From Lysobacter firmicutimachus (GTDB lineage Bacteria; Pseudomonadota; Gammaproteobacteria; Xanthomonadales; Xanthomonadaceae), in contig NZ_JBANDL010000002.1 in assembly GCF_037027445.1 (NCBI RefSeq), forward strand, positions 4,720,001 through 4,784,000: DNA of 64,000 nucleotides. The letters are read 5' to 3'. Under the pieces are notes generated by a model. It was not told where the DNA came from, searched no databases, and worked only from the letters and a program-made list of their open reading frames with translations. Position 1 is the first letter of the stretch, and the number at the start of each line of letters is the position of its first letter. A program made the position numbers and the translations under genes. This document shows, one piece after another, positions 46,818-56,503 of this stretch.

Positions 46818-47867
46818 TCAGGCCGGCGTCAGTTCGGCATCCTGCCAGTGCACCCGATTGCCGCCCAGGCGCTTGGCCTGATACAGCGCGCCGTCGGCAT
46901 GCGCATACCAATCGTTCCAATCGTACTTGGCGCTGACCAGGCAGGCGCCGACGCTAACCGAGCAGATCGTCGGCGGCGACTGCGGGATCGCCAGCAGGCC
47001 GTGCACGGTCGCGACGATGAATTCGGCGAAACGCATGACGTCCTGGCGGGTCGAGGCGGCCACCAGCAGGCAGAACTCGTCGCCGCCGAGGCGGCAGGCG
47101 ATGTCCTCCGGCCCGGCCACCGAGCGCAGGATGTTGGCCACGCTCTGCAGCACCCGGTCGCCGGCCAGATGTCCGTGGTCGTCGTTGACCTGCTTGAAGC
47201 GGTCGCAGTCGACCAGGATCAGGCCCATGGTTTCGGGCATGCCCAGGGCGCGGCTCTCCTGCAGGTGCAGGGTCAGGCCGCGGCGGTTGTACAGGCCGGT
47301 CAGATCGTCGGTGCGGACCAGCTCTTCGGTCTGGTTGAGCTGGTGGGTGGTGGCGTAGAGGCTGTCGAGCGCGGCCTCCAGGTCCTGATTGCGCCGGCGC
47401 AGGCGCCGGATCAGGCTTTGTTCGTTGAGCACCACGCGCATGATCGCGCGGCGCAGAAAATGCGAGACCAGGGCCGGGTCGCGGTCGACCAGGCGCTGGA
47501 ACTCCTCGTGGCGCAGTTCGACCAGCAGGCCGTCGGTGGCGGCGATGGCGTCGGCGCTGCGGGCGTGGTCGCCGATCAGCAGACCGAGCTCGCCGAAGAA
47601 TTCGCGCACGCCCAGGCGCTTGGTCACCAGGTCGTCGCCGAAGTCGAGCAGCACCGCGCCGCGGGCGATCACGAACATGGTGGTGCCCAGTTCGCCGCGA
47701 CGGAACACGACCTGGCCGGCTTCGACCCGGCGCGGCCGGCCGATCTCGGCGAACAATTCGAATTCGCCGGGCGTCAGGACGGCCGTCGCCGCATCCGTCG
47801 GCGCCGCGGTCGCAGTCGTATTGTCGGTCTCACGGGCCATCGTCGGCACCGTCACGTCGCGATTCAT
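46818..47867 (-). CDS. Cyclic-nucleotide-binding GGDEF diguanylate cyclase
   Basis: Probably makes c-di-GMP in response to a cyclic nucleotide or other ligand. The 349-residue product has a Crp-like cNMP-binding domain (about 30-145: VFRRGELGTTMFVIARGAV, REFFGELGLLIGDHARSADAI), a coiled-coil linker (RRLRRRNQDLEAALDSL), and an intact GGDEF domain (DDLTGLYNRRG, DCDRFKQVNDDHGHLAGD, LGGDEF). An RxxD inhibitory site is not evident. ATG 47865-47867 follows GGGGAGA. The 16-bp gap to the cyclase/TPR gene suggests one operon, so a cyclic nucleotide made by or sensed near that protein could feed into c-di-GMP. Confidence 0.88.
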   Translation of the reverse strand: MNRDVTVPTMARETDNTTATAAPTDAATAVLTPGEFELFAEIGRPRRVEAGQVVFRRGELGTTMFVIARGAVLLDFGDDLVTKRLGVREFFGELGLLIGDHARSADAIAATDGLLVELRHEEFQRLVDRDPALVSHFLRRAIMRVVLNEQSLIRRLRRRNQDLEAALDSLYATTHQLNQTEELVRTDDLTGLYNRRGLTLHLQESRALGMPETMGLILVDCDRFKQVNDDHGHLAGDRVLQSVANILRSVAGPEDIACRLGGDEFCLLVAASTRQDVMRFAEFIVATVHGLLAIPQSPPTICSVSVGACLVSAKYDWNDWYAHADGALYQAKRLGGNRVHWQDAELTPA

Positions 47868-48367
<500 letters not shown>

Positions 48368-48384
48368 AAAGAGATTGGCACCGC

Positions 48385-48605
48385 ATTGAACTTGCGAGAA
48401 CGTCCTGAAGCCCCGGAGGGCGGCCCGCAGGCAGACGGGCCGTGCGCGGTCAGGCCAGGGAGGGCCGGTGCGGACCAGCCCCGCGCACGCTCCGTCCCAT
48501 AACGGCTTTTGATCCGAAACCGCCATGGCGTTTTCTTTGGTTACTTTTGACCGAAGGAAATCCCGTAGGACGTTGTCGCCTTGGACAAAGAAAGTGACCC
48601 GGCCG
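48385..48605. repeat. Composite intergenic repeat with inverted TTTCTTTGGTTAC arms
   Basis: The left arm TTTCTTTGGTTACTTTTGAC (48532-48551) and the right arm, read on the minus strand GGTCACTTTCTTTGTCCAAGG (48579-48599), share GGT(T/C)ACTTT and the CC-AAGG end. Upstream, a GC-rich part (CCCGGAGGGCGGCCCGCAGG ... AACGGCTTTTGATCCG) looks like the stretch that often accompanies these arms in xanthomonad genomes, from memory. Short ORFs across it are spurious. Confidence 0.6.
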
Positions 48606-48693
48606 CTTGCGGACGGAAGCTTGGCTTTGCGCTTTGCGTCTTAAAGCCTCAGAGGCCTTCGAACGACAAACGCCGCGAGACCGCACGAGCGCA

Positions 48694-48717
48694 GTCGCGG
48701 CTTACGCCGCTCCTACA
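48694..48717 (+). repeat. REP-like palindrome, copy 1
   Basis: GTCGCGGC-TTAC-GCCGCTCCTACA. The palindromic core with a CTCCTACA tail resembles REP elements of pseudomonads and xanthomonads. Confidence 0.75.
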
Positions 48718-48758
48718 GGAGGCCCAGGACAAAGACGCGGCGAGAGTGAAGGATGGCG

Positions 48759-48781
48759 GTCGCGGCTTGCGCCGCTCCTAC
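48759..48781 (+). repeat. REP-like palindrome, copy 2
   Basis: GTCGCGGC-TTGC-GCCGCTCCTAC, 65 bp from copy 1 in the same orientation. Confidence 0.75.
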
Positions 48782-48842
48782 CTCGCGAGGGTCTCGGGCT
48801 TCGATCGATGGCGAAGGCGTTGATTCCTCTGCGCGTCCCGTG

Positions 48843-48866
48843 GTCGCGGCTCGCGCCGCTCCTACA
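48843..48866 (+). repeat. REP-like palindrome, copy 3
   Basis: GTCGCGGC-TCGC-GCCGCTCCTACA, 84 bp from copy 2, same orientation, just before the aceA terminator. Confidence 0.75.
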
Positions 48867-48891
48867 GTGAGGAAGTGCGGTAACGGCGGCG

Positions 48892-48921
48892 CAAAACACG
48901 AGGGCCCCGCGCGGGACCCTC
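48892..48921 (-). terminator. Rho-independent terminator of aceA
   Basis: On the minus strand GAGGGTCCC-GCGC-GGGGCCCTC forms a 9-bp stem with one G-T pair, followed by GTGTTTTG. It lies 48 bp after the aceA stop. Confidence 0.8.
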
Positions 48922-48968
48922 GGGGCGGCGGCGCCACAACGCCGCCGCGATCGGCCCGGTCCGCGGCC

Positions 48969-50270
48969 TCAGGCCGCGACTTTGGCGCCGTCGTGGAACT
49001 GCTCTTCCTCGGTCGACCCCTTCAGCGCCACGGTCGAGGACTGTCCGCCCTGGATAGTCTGGGTCACCGCGTCGAAATAACCGGTGCCCACCTCGCGCTG
49101 ATGCTTGACCGCGGTGAAGCCCTTCTCGGCGGCGGCGAACTCGGCCTCCTGCAACTCGACGAAAGCGCTCATCTGTCGGCGCGCGTAGCCGTGCGCCAGG
49201 TTGAACATCGAGTAGTTCAGCGAGTGGAAGCCGGCCAGGGTGATGAACTGGAACTTGTAGCCGTAGGAGGCGATTTCCTTCTGGAACTTGGCGATGGTCG
49301 CGTCGTCCAGGTTCTTCTTCCAGTTGAAGCTCGGCGAGCAGTTGTAGGCCAGCAGCTTGCCGGGGAACTGGGCGTGGATGGCTTCGGCGAACTGGCGCGC
49401 GAACGCCAGGTCCGGCTTGCCGGTCTCGCACCACACCAGGTCGGCGTAGGGCGCGTAAGCCAGGCCGCGGCTGATCGCCTGGTCCAGGCCGTTGCGGGTC
49501 TTGTAGAAACCCTCGACGGTGCGCTCGCCGGTGGTGAAGGGCCGATCGTTCGGGTCGATGTCGGCGGTCAGCAGGTCGGCGGCTTCGGCGTCGGTGCGCG
49601 CAACGATCAACGTCGGCACGCCCATCACGTCGGAGGCCAGGCGCGCGGCGACCAGCTTCTCGACCGCTTCGCGGGTCGGCACCAGCACCTTGCCGCCCAT
49701 GTGGCCGCACTTCTTGACCGAGGCCAACTGGTCTTCGAAATGCACGCCGGAGGCACCGGCCTCGATCATGCCCTTCATCAGTTCGAAGGCGTTGAGCACG
49801 CCGCCGAAGCCGGCTTCGGCGTCGGCCACGATCGGCTGCAGGAAGTCGACCTCGCCGCTGCCCTCCGAGCACTGGATCTGATCGGCGCGCAGCAGGGTGT
49901 TGTTGATCCGGCGCACGACCTGCGGCACCGAGTTGGCCGGATACAGCGACTGGTCGGGGTACATCTCGCCGGCGATGTTGGCGTCGGCGGCGACCTGCCA
50001 GCCCGACAGATAGATCGCCTTGAGGCCGGCCTTGACCTGCTGCATGGCCTGGTTGCCGGTCAGCGCGCCGAGGGCGTTGATGAAGTCTTCGGTCTGCAGG
50101 TAGTTCCACAGCTTGGCCGCGCCGAGCTTGGCGATGGAGTGCTCGACCGGCACGGTGCCGCGCAGGCGCACCACGTCCTCGGCGGAGTACGGGCGGGTGA
50201 TGCCGGCCCAGCGCGGATTGGTCGCCCAATCGTGGCGGAGTTGGTCGGCGGTCGGCAGCGTGTGGCTCAT
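48969..50270 (-). CDS. aceA: Isocitrate lyase
   Basis: Splits isocitrate to succinate and glyoxylate in the glyoxylate shunt. The 433-residue product has the catalytic loop [14 protein letters not shown] with the active Cys (KKCGHMGGK), the metal-site [13 protein letters not shown] region, and ending motifs typical of proteobacterial AceA. The length matches the short (E. coli-type) enzyme. It is downstream of aceB on the same strand, separated by 169 bp with a REP copy, so the two may be co-transcribed. Confidence 0.96.
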   Translation of the reverse strand: MSHTLPTADQLRHDWATNPRWAGITRPYSAEDVVRLRGTVPVEHSIAKLGAAKLWNYLQTEDFINALGALTGNQAMQQVKAGLKAIYLSGWQVAADANIAGEMYPDQSLYPANSVPQVVRRINNTLLRADQIQCSEGSGEVDFLQPIVADAEAGFGGVLNAFELMKGMIEAGASGVHFEDQLASVKKCGHMGGKVLVPTREAVEKLVAARLASDVMGVPTLIVARTDAEAADLLTADIDPNDRPFTTGERTVEGFYKTRNGLDQAISRGLAYAPYADLVWCETGKPDLAFARQFAEAIHAQFPGKLLAYNCSPSFNWKKNLDDATIAKFQKEIASYGYKFQFITLAGFHSLNYSMFNLAHGYARRQMSAFVELQEAEFAAAEKGFTAVKHQREVGTGYFDAVTQTIQGGQSSTVALKGSTEEEQFHDGAKVAA

Positions 50271-50318
50271 GACTTCGATTCCTTAGCGTTGGGTCGGGTG
50301 ACGTGGGAGTACTGCGTC

Positions 50319-50342
50319 TGTAGGAGCGGCGTGAGCCTCGAC
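50319..50342 (-). repeat. REP-like palindrome, copy 4 (between aceA and aceB)
   Basis: TGTAGGAGCGGC-GTGA-GCCTCGAC on the plus strand, i.e. the inverse orientation of copies 1-3 with one mismatch in the arm. In the aceB-aceA spacer it could stabilise the upstream mRNA or reduce read-through. Confidence 0.7.
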
Positions 50343-50439
50343 CGCGGCATCCGGCTCGCGATGGCGTCGCGGTTGGGCGGTCGCGGCCGACGACCGAAAC
50401 CAATCCCGGGGCAAGGCCGCACCTGCAAGTGGCGGGGGA

Positions 50440-52074
50440 TCAGTCGATGCGTTCGTAAGCCGGCAGGGTCAGGAACTCTTCCAGGGTGTCGGCGTGGGTC
50501 AGGCGATCGAGCATCGCGATGGCCTCGTCGAGCTTGGAGCCGCCCGGCAGCTTCATGCGCTCGGCGAGCTTGCTCGGCAGGCCGATCAGGGCGCGTTCGA
50601 GCAGGGCGAAGTCGACCGGCGTGCCGTCGTCGAGGAACAGGCTGTCGGCATGCAGCCACTGCCACAACTGGGTGCGGGCGATCTCGGCGGTGGCGGCGTC
50701 TTCCATCAGCCAGTGGATCGGCACGCAGCCGTTGCCTTCCAGCCAGGCCGCCAGGTAGCGCACGCAAACTTCGACATTGCCCTCGAAACCGGCGCGGGTG
50801 ACCGTGCCCAGGCAAGGCTTGATCAGGTCATCGCGGATGATCAGCACGTCGTCGCGCAGCACGTGCTGCTGATGCGGGGTCGGCATGCGCTCGTCGAAGA
50901 TCCGCATCGCCAGCGGGATCAGCGCCGGATGCGCGACCCAGGTGCCGTCGTGGCCGGCGGTGACCTCGCGCAGCTTGTCGGCGCGGACCTTGGCCAGCGC
51001 GGCTTCGTTGCCGGCCTCGTCGCCGCTGATCGGAATCTGCGCCGCCATGCCGCCCATCGCGTGCGCGCCGCGCTTGTGGCAGGTCTGGATCAGCAGTTCG
51101 GAATAGGCGCGTAGGAACGGCTGGGTCATGGTGACTTGGCCGCGCTCGGGCAGGACCTTGTCGCGGTGCGCGCGGAAGGTCTTGAGGTAGGAGAACACGT
51201 AGTCCCAGCGGCCGCAGTTGAGGCCGGCGATGCGCGTGCGCAGCGCGTGCAGGATCTCGTCCATCTCGAACACCGCCGGCAAGGTCTCGATCAGCACGGT
51301 GACCTTGATCTGGCCCGGCGCCAGGCCGAGTTCGGCCTCGACCCGGTCGAGCACCTCGTTCCACAGCTGCGCCTCTTCCATCGACTGCAGCTTGGGCAGG
51401 TAGAAGTAGGGGCCGCGGTCCAGCGCCGCCAGCGCCTTGGCGTTGTGGAAGGCGAACAGGCCCAGGTCGAACAGGCTGCCGGACATGGCCGCGCCGTCGA
51501 TGCGCACATGCTTCTCGTCCAGGTGCCAGCCGCGCGGGCGCACCATCAGCACCGCCTGCTCTTCGAACGGCTTGAGGGTGTAGTGCTTGGCGCCGTCCGG
51601 AGCCATCCAGTCCAGGGTGCCGGCGACCGCCTTGCGCAGCGCGCGCTGGCCGGTCAGCAGGTTGGCCCAGGTCGGCGAGGTGCTGTCCTCGAAGTCGGCC
51701 ATGTAGACCTTGGCCCCGGAGTTCAGCGCATTGATGACCATCTTCGGATCGACCGGGCCGGTGATCTCGACCCGGCGGTCGAGCAGCGCGGTCGGCAGCG
51801 GGGCGACCCGCCATTGACCGTTGCGGATCGCGGCAGTGTCGGCGCGGAAGTCCGGCAGGCCGCCGGCATCGAAATAGGCCTGGCGCTCGCGGCGCGCGGC
51901 CAGGCGGGCCTGGCGCGCCGGTTCGAAGCGGCGGTGCAGACCGGCGAGGAAGTCCAGGGCGGCCGGGGTCAGCAGCGACTCCTGACCGGCCACGACGGCG
52001 GTCAGTTCGATGCCGTCGCCCGGCGACCGTTGCTGGGGATGGGGGTCCTGCCACTGCGCGATCACTGCCGACAT
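50440..52074 (-). CDS. aceB: Malate synthase A
   Basis: Condenses glyoxylate with acetyl-CoA to malate. The 544-residue product has MADFEDSTSPTW, the catalytic-region GRWDYVFSYLKT, and MGGMAAQIPI, all typical of the A isoform. ATG 52072-52074 follows CCAGGAG and fits the family start; an in-frame codon at 52161 lies in the AT-rich promoter region and is unlikely. With aceA it completes the glyoxylate shunt. A LysR gene is divergent. Confidence 0.95.
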   Translation of the reverse strand: MSAVIAQWQDPHPQQRSPGDGIELTAVVAGQESLLTPAALDFLAGLHRRFEPARQARLAARRERQAYFDAGGLPDFRADTAAIRNGQWRVAPLPTALLDRRVEITGPVDPKMVINALNSGAKVYMADFEDSTSPTWANLLTGQRALRKAVAGTLDWMAPDGAKHYTLKPFEEQAVLMVRPRGWHLDEKHVRIDGAAMSGSLFDLGLFAFHNAKALAALDRGPYFYLPKLQSMEEAQLWNEVLDRVEAELGLAPGQIKVTVLIETLPAVFEMDEILHALRTRIAGLNCGRWDYVFSYLKTFRAHRDKVLPERGQVTMTQPFLRAYSELLIQTCHKRGAHAMGGMAAQIPISGDEAGNEAALAKVRADKLREVTAGHDGTWVAHPALIPLAMRIFDERMPTPHQQHVLRDDVLIIRDDLIKPCLGTVTRAGFEGNVEVCVRYLAAWLEGNGCVPIHWLMEDAATAEIARTQLWQWLHADSLFLDDGTPVDFALLERALIGLPSKLAERMKLPGGSKLDEAIAMLDRLTHADTLEEFLTLPAYERID

Positions 52075-52139
52075 GGTGCGACTCCTGGGGGAGAGGGCCG
52101 CTCCCGACGAGCCGACCCGACGCCTCCGACCATGCGCCG

Positions 52140-52207
52140 GCGTGTTGTATTTGACAATCAAGTTTTTTCAATGCATATCATTTGCAAAACTTATATTTGT
52201 CTGTCAC
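52140..52207. promoter_or_regulatory. Divergent promoter region between aceB and lysR
   Basis: A markedly AT-rich stretch. For the plus strand, TTGACA (52151-52156), 17 bp, CATATC (52174-52179) may drive the LysR gene. For the minus strand, TTGAAA followed after 16 bp by TACAAC may drive aceB. TGCA-N7-TGCA (52172-52175 and 52183-52186) is a possible regulator dyad. All are by eye. Confidence 0.5.
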
Positions 52208-53176
52208 ATGACACCGCCCCGCACCCTAAGTCCGCGATTCGCTTACAAAAGCGACCGGCTCAAGCCGCTGCGCGCGTTCTGTCAAACGGCGCGCCTGGGC
52301 TCGGTCTCACGTGCGGCTGAGGCGCTTTACCTCAGCCAGCCGGCCGTGACACTGCAGTTACAGGCCCTGGAGCGCGAGATGGGCGTGCGCCTGCTCGAGC
52401 GCAGCGGGCGCCGGGTGGCGTTGACCCGCGAGGGCGAGGCGCTGTACGAACTGGCCCGGCCCCTGGTCGAGGGCCTGGACGCTCTGGACGGCACCTTCCG
52501 CGAGCGGATCCGCGGCCTGGACGCCGGCGAGCTCAACGTCGCCGCCGGCAGCTCGACCATCCTCTACCTGCTGCCCAAGATCGTCGAAGCCTTCCGCGCC
52601 TCGCATCCGGAGGTGCGCCTGACCCTGCACAACGTCACCGGCGCCGGCGGCCTGGACCTGCTGCGCTCGGACGGGGTCGACCTGGCGGTGGGCTCGATGC
52701 TCGACGTGCCCGGCGACCTCAGCTACGCCCCGGTGTACCGCTTCGAGCCGATGCTGATCGCGCCGCGCAAGCACCCCCTGGCCCAGCTCGAGCGGGTGAC
52801 CCTGCAGGACCTCAGCCCCTACGGCCTGATCCTGCCGCCGCAGCGCCTGACCACCTACCGCATGGTCGACCTGGTGTTCCAGCAGAACCGCGTGCCGTAC
52901 ACGGTCGCGCTGGAAGTCGGCGGCTGGGAAGTCATCAAGCAGTACGTGGCGATGGGCCTGGGCATCAGCATCGTCACCGCGATCTGCCTGACCGAGGCCG
53001 ATCGCGCGCGGCTGTGCGTGCGCTCGCTGGCCGAGTATTTCCCGTCGCGCAGCTACGGCGTGGTGGTGCGCAAGGGCAAGTACCTGTCGCCGCAGGCGCG
53101 CGCCTTCACCGAGCTGATCCAGCCGGCGCTGTTCGAGCGCGCGGACTACTACGCGACCGGTCAGTCCGATCGCTGA
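52208..53176 (+). CDS. LysR family transcriptional regulator (CysB-like)
   Basis: The 322-residue product has the N-terminal helix-turn-helix (AFCQTARLGSVSRAAEALYL, then SQPAVTLQLQALEREMGVRL) and a periplasmic-binding-like effector domain (DLAVGSMLDVPGDLSYAPVY, AMGLGISIVTAICLTE), closest in style to CysB/Cbl-type regulators. ATG 52208 is the first start after the AT-rich region. Its divergent position suggests control of the glyoxylate-shunt genes, but this is inference. Confidence 0.88.
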   Translation: MTPPRTLSPRFAYKSDRLKPLRAFCQTARLGSVSRAAEALYLSQPAVTLQLQALEREMGVRLLERSGRRVALTREGEALYELARPLVEGLDALDGTFRERIRGLDAGELNVAAGSSTILYLLPKIVEAFRASHPEVRLTLHNVTGAGGLDLLRSDGVDLAVGSMLDVPGDLSYAPVYRFEPMLIAPRKHPLAQLERVTLQDLSPYGLILPPQRLTTYRMVDLVFQQNRVPYTVALEVGGWEVIKQYVAMGLGISIVTAICLTEADRARLCVRSLAEYFPSRSYGVVVRKGKYLSPQARAFTELIQPALFERADYYATGQSDR

Positions 53177-53195
53177 GCGACGGGCGCCGCGGCGG

Positions 53196-53233
53196 CGGAA
53201 AACAACCGCGGCGGGAGCTCGCGCTCCCGCCGC
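53196..53233 (-). terminator. Terminator-like hairpin of the collagenase gene
   Basis: GCGGCGGGAG (53208-53217) pairs perfectly with CTCCCGCCGC (53224-53233). On the minus strand it is followed by GGTTGTTTTCC, a modest T-run. It lies between the convergent LysR and collagenase genes. Confidence 0.6.
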
Positions 53234-53280
53234 TGCGCCGCTCGGACGCTGCCGCCCGAGCGGCTATCGATCGACGCGGC

Positions 53281-55884
53281 TCAGTAGCGCACGCCGATCG
53301 TTGCGCCGCTGAAACCGCTGGCCGCGTACAAGCTCAGGTACACATAGCCGGTCGGCGGATTCGGCACCACCAGGGTTTCGGCGTTGCCGGGCTGGGTCGA
53401 GCGGTAGTTGTGCGCGGTGCGGGTCGCCCAGCTGCCGTTGGTGTTGATGTACAGGTCGGCATTGCCGCTGCCGCCGGCGACCTCGATGCGCAACTGCGGC
53501 GTACCCGCCGGCACGTACAGATAGAAGTACGCCGTGTTGCCCGCGGTCGCGGCGACGTTGCTGCGCGCGCAGTTCCGGCCGAGCTGACGGGTATCCGCGC
53601 CGCTGCATTCGGGCAGGCCCGGCGCGGCGACCGCGACCGTGCGCACGGCCTTGGCGGTGGCGCCGCGGTCGTCGGTGACGGTCAGAGTCACGGTGTAGCT
53701 GCCGGCTGCGGCGTAGGTCTTGCTCGGGTGCTGCTCGTTCGAGCCGCTGCCGTCGCCGAAGCTCCACTGCCAGGCCACCACGCGCCCGTCCGGATCGGTC
53801 GAGCCGTCGCTGAAACGCACGCCCAGCCCGTTGACGGCCGCGGTGAACGCCGCGGTGGGCGTCTGGTTCGGCGTGGTGCCGCAGCCGGAGCCGTCGGGCT
53901 GGGCCACGCACGGCAGCCAGGCGCGGAACGCCGCATCGTTGCTGCCGCCCAGGCTGCTCATGTAGCCGGCATAGCCGGTGTAGTTGCCGGGACGGAAGTA
54001 ACCGAGGATGGCGTTGACCTGCTCGCGGCGCTTCTCGAACATGAAACGCACCGCCAGATAGCCCCAGCGATAGACCAGGTTCTGACCGCTGTTGTAGTCG
54101 TTACCGTAGACCCGGCTCAGCGCATGAGTCGCACGCCCGGCCTCTTCCTGCGCCGCGGTATTGGCCAGGTTGCGGTACGAGTAGGACATGTACTCGGCCA
54201 GGCCCTCCACCCACCACACGGTCTTCTGCGACATCGCGGCGTTGAAATCGCCGTGCATGTCGAAACGGCCGTCCAGGTAGTGCACGTACTCGTGGGTCAG
54301 ATTCCAGATCTCGAAGCGCGGCCGCACCCAATCGGCTTCGTGGGCGATGAAGCGCGCCTGGTTGCCGGCCTGGGCCGGGTTGCCTTCCAGGTACATGCCG
54401 CCGTTGTTGGTGTCGATGCCGAAGATCGCGCCGGCGTAGATGCCGTAATCGTCGCTGCTGTCGAACACCACCATTTCCAGGGCCGCATTCTGGTCGTTGG
54501 CGACCGGCGTGCGTTGGGTGCCCAGGGCCTGGTGGAAGTAGTTCTCCTGGCCGGCGACGATGCTGCAGGCCTCGCCGAACTCGGCCGCGCTCATCGCCTG
54601 GGCGCGGATGCGCAGGGTCGCGCTGCAGGTGTGGCGCAGCGGCAGCGCCGCCGCTTCGACCCGCGCCTTGAAGTCGCACAGGCCGTAATAACTGCAGTTG
54701 CCGCGATCGTAATAGTCGGCCATTTCGCCGACCCCGACCCACAGCCGAGCGGTCGGGCCGGTCACCGCACCGCGGTCGAGCAGCGCCTTGACCCGCGCGC
54801 GCGCCAGGGCCTTGAGGCTGCCGTCGTACTGCAGGAAGCGCCCCAGCTCGCGGCCGGCGTTCGACACCAGATAGGCCTCCGGCTGGCTCAGCCGGGCGAA
54901 GTGGCGGTCGGCGAAGCCGTACAGCGACTCGACGATCGACGAATCGGCTTGCACCGCGGCGCGGAACGCCGGGTCCTGGTGGCCGCGGAAGGTCACGTTG
55001 TAGGCGTTGTTGACCGCCACCTTCATCCAATAGAACGCGTTGTAGCGGCTGTCGTAGCCGGCGAGCAGGCGCCTGACCACGTACAGATAGCGCGCGTTCT
55101 CGACCGCACTGTCGATCAGGGTCACGTACTCGGCCAACGTCTCGCCGTGCACGTCGTCGACGCGGCCGAACTGGGCGTTGGCGGCGAAAGCATCCAGCGC
55201 CGGGCGGATCGCGTTCTGCAACGCGGCGCCGTAGCTGCCGACCGAGCTGTCGTAGTACTGCACGTAGTAGCCGGCGCGCAGGAACAGCACCAACTGCAGG
55301 GTGCTGTCGGCGTTGCTGCCGTCGTAGCGCTGCGCCGACGTGGTCAGGGCGTTGGCGACGGTGACCATCTGCGCTTCGCGGAAGGTGCCATGGGCGACGC
55401 TGCCGCCGAGGCCGAACAGGGCGTTGATGCAATCGGCGTCGGCGGCCTTGATCGCGCTCACCAGGGCGTTGCCGCTGAGCGCGGCGAAACCGTTCGGGTC
55501 GCAGGCGGCCTTGGCCGATCGCTTCGCGCTCGCCTTCAGCGAAGGACGCTGCAACAGGTCGCGACCGGAATCGGCCAGATCGTAGGCGCCGGCGTCGGGC
55601 TGCAACAGCTGGGGCTGTTGCGGCGCGCGGCGGGCCGGGTCGAGCGATTGCGGCTGACGGTGTTCGCCGTAGATCTGGCGTTCGGTGCTGGGGCTCTTGC
55701 GTCCGGCCGAGCGCACGACCGGCGCGCGCGCCGAAGCGATCGTCGATACCGGCCCACGGACCAGTTGCGGCGACGATGGGGCCTCGGCCTGCCATGGCAG
55801 GGCGAAACTCAACAGGCTTACGGCGGCGGCCGCCAGCCCGATCAACAGGGCGTGGGCCGGCCGCGGTTTGGGTGCGAAAGACAT
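53281..55884 (-). CDS. Secreted M9 family collagenase with PKD and C-terminal pre-peptidase domains
   Basis: Extracellular zinc protease that likely degrades collagen-type proteins. The 867-residue product starts at ATG 55882-55884 after GAGGAGA. It has a signal peptide (hydrophobic core ALLIGLAAAAVSLLSFAL), a pro-region, an M9 activator domain (about 125-430), and the catalytic domain with HEYVH (531-535) and downstream WVEGLAEYMSY. A PKD domain (about 665-760: VAWQWSFGDGSGSNEQHPSK) and a PPC-type beta domain at the end follow. Architecture matches Vibrio/Lysobacter-type collagenases. It fits the predatory, protease-rich lifestyle known for Lysobacter. Confidence 0.92.
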   Translation of the reverse strand: MSFAPKPRPAHALLIGLAAAAVSLLSFALPWQAEAPSSPQLVRGPVSTIASARAPVVRSAGRKSPSTERQIYGEHRQPQSLDPARRAPQQPQLLQPDAGAYDLADSGRDLLQRPSLKASAKRSAKAACDPNGFAALSGNALVSAIKAADADCINALFGLGGSVAHGTFREAQMVTVANALTTSAQRYDGSNADSTLQLVLFLRAGYYVQYYDSSVGSYGAALQNAIRPALDAFAANAQFGRVDDVHGETLAEYVTLIDSAVENARYLYVVRRLLAGYDSRYNAFYWMKVAVNNAYNVTFRGHQDPAFRAAVQADSSIVESLYGFADRHFARLSQPEAYLVSNAGRELGRFLQYDGSLKALARARVKALLDRGAVTGPTARLWVGVGEMADYYDRGNCSYYGLCDFKARVEAAALPLRHTCSATLRIRAQAMSAAEFGEACSIVAGQENYFHQALGTQRTPVANDQNAALEMVVFDSSDDYGIYAGAIFGIDTNNGGMYLEGNPAQAGNQARFIAHEADWVRPRFEIWNLTHEYVHYLDGRFDMHGDFNAAMSQKTVWWVEGLAEYMSYSYRNLANTAAQEEAGRATHALSRVYGNDYNSGQNLVYRWGYLAVRFMFEKRREQVNAILGYFRPGNYTGYAGYMSSLGGSNDAAFRAWLPCVAQPDGSGCGTTPNQTPTAAFTAAVNGLGVRFSDGSTDPDGRVVAWQWSFGDGSGSNEQHPSKTYAAAGSYTVTLTVTDDRGATAKAVRTVAVAAPGLPECSGADTRQLGRNCARSNVAATAGNTAYFYLYVPAGTPQLRIEVAGGSGNADLYINTNGSWATRTAHNYRSTQPGNAETLVVPNPPTGYVYLSLYAASGFSGATIGVRY

Positions 55885-56503
55885 CGCTTGTCTCCTCTCA
55901 GGATAGGCGGCTGCGCCGCCGCGCGCAGCGCGGCCGGTTGCGCAGCCGGGGGCATGACGAGAACGGCGATCGGTGGTGGGCATCTCTCCTGCGTCGTAGG
56001 GATCGACGGGCGACGCGCGCCCGCTGCGGGGGATCGGTCCGATCGGCAACGCGGGCGCGACGGCGCCCGGCCCGGCGGGCGATGAGCCTCCGGGAGCTGG
56101 CAGGGCGCAATGGAGAGGCGGACAGGCCGCGGAGGAACGGGCGCCGGCCGGGCGCAGCCCGGCACCGGCTGAAGCGCGCCGGCGCTGCGGATTGCGGCCA
56201 GGACGGGCCCCCTGACCCGGTCGACCGAGGGCAAGGCCGCCACGGTCATGAAGCCGTCACAAATGCCCGCTAATCGGTATAACGTATACGCTATGACTGC
56301 AGCTGGAAGATTTCCGTGACCGCGGTCGAGCGGTGGCGGTCGAGCCGACGAACGGCACACCGGCCGCACCGGATCGGGCGAGATCGGATCGGCGGAACCG
56401 GATCGGGCAAGTTCCCGCCGCCGCCCGCGCCTCCTCGCCTCGCCCGCCGCCGGGATCCGACGCCCACCTGCCAGCGCGTGCGGCGCTTGGTTAGACTGTG
56501 ACG
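55885..56503. other. Gene-free stretch with a GTATAC palindrome upstream of gntR
   Basis: No gene is supported between the divergent collagenase and GntR genes. The main signal is CGTATACG at 56283-56290, inside an AT-rich island (TATAACGTATACGCTATG). GTATAC-centred palindromes are typical operators of FCD-type GntR proteins, so this may be an autoregulatory site about 210 bp before gntR. Confidence 0.45.
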
